A DNA stretch of 14,651 bases from CAZQYC01 sp043746555 (GTDB taxonomy: Bacteria > Pseudomonadota > Gammaproteobacteria > Steroidobacterales > Steroidobacteraceae). Shown here piece after piece: positions 13,302-14,651 of this stretch. The notes under the pieces were generated by a model that saw only the letters and a list, made by a program, of their open reading frames with translations, was not told the DNA's origin and made no database searches. The stretch is from contig JAYTQU010000072.1 in the NCBI GenBank assembly GCA_043746555.1, positions 1 to 14,651 on the forward strand, in the 5' to 3' direction. Made by a program: the position numbers and the translations under genes. Position 1 is the first letter of the stretch. Every line of letters starts with the position of its first letter.

Positions 13302-13952
13302 TTAATCAAATTCCGTCGGCAACGATCGCTCGCGATGATGGACCGCCATTCGCTCAATCTGCCAGGCGACGGTTCTACCGCTCGATAACTCAGGCAGACT
13401 ATCGAGCGAAAAAAATTCCACGCCATCGGTTTCGCTGCTCAATTGCGCTGCGCCGCCAATCAAATCGCAGATGAAAATACATTTCCAGATATGGAAGACC
13501 GACGGTGGTGGATTGCGTTTGTTGCAATCGTAAACGGCGGCGAGTTTGGCGGCTTTCGCAATGAAGCCAGACTCTTCTACGATTTCCTTTTCTACCGCTT
13601 GCGCCGGCGTTTCGTTCACATCCGCCCAGCCGCCGGGCAGCGTCCACTTACCGTCGGAGCGTTCGCGCACCAGCAAAATTTTATCGTCGCGAAACACCGC
13701 GCCGCGCACATCGATCTTCGGCGTCACATAGCCATCGTCCGCGCGCCACGCGGTGAGCAACTCGGCAAGAGGGGAATCGCTTTGCAATGCGGTCAATTGC
13801 GCAGCAATATTGCCGATTTCTTCATAGCGTTCCCGGTCGAATGCGCCATTTGGATCGCCGCGATATTGCGAGCCTGCAAAGTGCAGTCCGGTTCGCGACA
13901 ACGCAAGCAGGCGACGCAACAACGCCAGTGTCTTTGCTTGCTCATCGCCCAT
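13302..13952 (-). CDS. NUDIX hydrolase with N-terminal helical extension
   Basis: A 216-residue cytosolic NUDIX enzyme. A helical N-terminal domain (about 1-70, ALLRRLLALSRTGLHFA, RERYEEIGNIAAQLTAL) of the type found in ADP-ribose pyrophosphatase-like NUDIX proteins precedes the catalytic fold (about 78-200, PKIDVRGAVFRDDKILLVRER). The NUDIX box is G108 to F130: GWADVNE, seven residues, KEIVEESGF. It keeps the metal-binding glutamates but has Lys122 where the consensus has Arg. The likely substrate is a nucleoside diphosphate linked to another moiety, perhaps ADP-ribose, but this cannot be settled from sequence. I prefer ATG 13952 to the in-frame TTG at 13955. No strong Shine-Dalgarno is present. 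It lies 36 bp downstream of the dienelactone hydrolase gene on the same strand, so the two may be cotranscribed, and is convergent with the anti-sigma gene. Confidence 0.9.
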   Translation of the reverse strand: MGDEQAKTLALLRRLLALSRTGLHFAGSQYRGDPNGAFDRERYEEIGNIAAQLTALQSDSPLAELLTAWRADDGYVTPKIDVRGAVFRDDKILLVRERSDGKWTLPGGWADVNETPAQAVEKEIVEESGFIAKAAKLAAVYDCNKRNPPPSVFHIWKCIFICDLIGGAAQLSSETDGVEFFSLDSLPELSSGRTVAWQIERMAVHHRERSLPTEFD

Positions 13953-13988
13953 CAAATTTCACTCATTGCGATTCGCTCATCGCATCGT

Positions 13989-14651
13989 TTACCGCAGCAC
14001 TTCTTCGAAGAAGTTCAACATGGCGTGCCACGAACGTCGATCCGCAGCGGCGTTGTATACCGTGCCGAAGGATGGATCGTTGGCATCCGGATTGGTAAAT
14101 GCGTGTACGGTTTTTCCATATGCATGCAATTGCCAATCTGCGCCGGCGGCAGTGAATTCTTTTCCGAACGCGAGCACGGCTTCGGGTGGCGCCATCGGAT
14201 CGTCAAACCCATGCATCGCTAGCACTTTCGCTTTGATTGGCTTCGTCGGCAAACTACTTGGCGTCAGCAAACCATGAAAGCTCGCAACACCACGCACATC
14301 GGCGCCGCTGCGCGCCAAATCGAGCACGCATAATCCACCGAAACAAAAACCCATTGCCGCAACGCGCTTGCTATCCACTTGCGGCAATCCGCGCACTGCC
14401 GTTAACGCGGCCGTAATGCGTTTCGCCAATGCCGCGCGATTGGACGCGAGCGGCGTCATCAACGCTTGATTCTCTTCGGTGGACTTGCCCTGCTTTCCGC
14501 CGCCGTACATGTCGAGCGCAAATGCGGCATAGCCGTGCCACGCGAGACGGCGCGCTTTGCGCGCGGTAAATTCACCGCGCCCGCTCCAATCGTGACTAAT
14601 CAGCACTGCGGGAAGCGGACCGGCGCGACTCGGGTCGTAACAAAAAAATCC
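13989..14651 (-). CDS. Dienelactone hydrolase family protein, 5' end outside the window
   Basis: A partial alpha/beta hydrolase: 220 residues are visible, and the frame is open to the right edge, so the N-terminus is missing. The visible start is GFFCYDPSRAGPLPAVLISHDW, the first core strand plus oxyanion region. The nucleophile elbow GFCFGG carries the catalytic Cys typical of dienelactone hydrolases. The acid lies in HGFDDPMAPPE and the catalytic His in KTVHAFTNP, giving a complete Cys-Asp-His triad. DMYGGGKQG and the C-terminal NAAADRRSWHAMLNFFEE match DLH proteins annotated as carboxymethylenebutenolidase-like. No aromatic-degradation genes are adjacent, so a general hydrolase role is as likely as dienelactone cleavage. 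The visible part has no signal peptide, but the missing N-terminus could change that. Confidence 0.9.
   Translation of the reverse strand, partial: GFFCYDPSRAGPLPAVLISHDWSGRGEFTARKARRLAWHGYAAFALDMYGGGKQGKSTEENQALMTPLASNRAALAKRITAALTAVRGLPQVDSKRVAAMGFCFGGLCVLDLARSGADVRGVASFHGLLTPSSLPTKPIKAKVLAMHGFDDPMAPPEAVLAFGKEFTAAGADWQLHAYGKTVHAFTNPDANDPSFGTVYNAAADRRSWHAMLNFFEEVLR

Noticed and set aside
13443..14222. 259-codon open frame on the + strand
   Set aside because: It lies antisense across the NUDIX and dienelactone hydrolase genes, both of which have clear catalytic motifs. The frame is a codon-usage shadow.

Overview
The window looks like a chromosomal segment of a gammaproteobacterium. It carries a complete tamA-tamB outer-membrane assembly pair, a NudC with an intact zinc ribbon, an ECF sigma factor with a single-span membrane partner of a type I associate with Xanthomonadales and related orders, and DUF6515 and glycine-zipper envelope proteins. 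GC content is moderate and there are many CG-rich codons. The exact order cannot be fixed by eye. No rRNA, tRNA, CRISPR array, transposase, integrase or phage gene is visible.

Layout. (1) 1-1927, + strand: loosely spaced small genes. These are two VOC/glyoxalase-fold proteins, a frameshifted DUF5360 (YvaD-like) membrane protein and a 67-residue triple-span membrane protein, most without a good Shine-Dalgarno. (2) 1956-2012: four tandem copies of a 14-bp AT-rich repeat between convergent genes. (3) 2072-3506, - strand: a glycine-zipper lipoprotein followed by a DUF6515 secreted protein. Both end in the same module and look like a local duplication. (4) 3726-4697: nudC. (5) 4797-11112: an NRDE/TANGO2-like protein, TamA and TamB, joined by overlapping stop/start codons (TAATG and TGATG), so probably one translationally coupled unit. 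(6) 11118-11731, - strand: a TonB-family C-terminal protein whose reading frame breaks at a five-A run. (7) 11732-12039: a 308-bp divergent intergenic region whose ECF-proximal part is almost entirely four consecutive hairpins with repeated TTAACCCGG-type motifs. (8) 12040-13246: the ECF sigma factor and its probable membrane anti-sigma factor. (9) 13302-14651, - strand: a NUDIX hydrolase and a dienelactone hydrolase that runs off the right edge.

Functionally the window is dominated by the cell envelope. TamA/TamB concern outer-membrane protein and lipid homeostasis, the TonB-like protein spans the periplasm, the sigma/anti-sigma pair has a periplasmic sensing portion, and two secreted envelope proteins lie nearby. 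Housekeeping nucleotide hydrolases (NudC and a second NUDIX protein) flank them. The least explained items are the hairpin chain upstream of the sigma-factor gene, the tandem repeat at 1956-2012, and the two frameshifts. The frameshifts may be real pseudogenisation or sequencing error.
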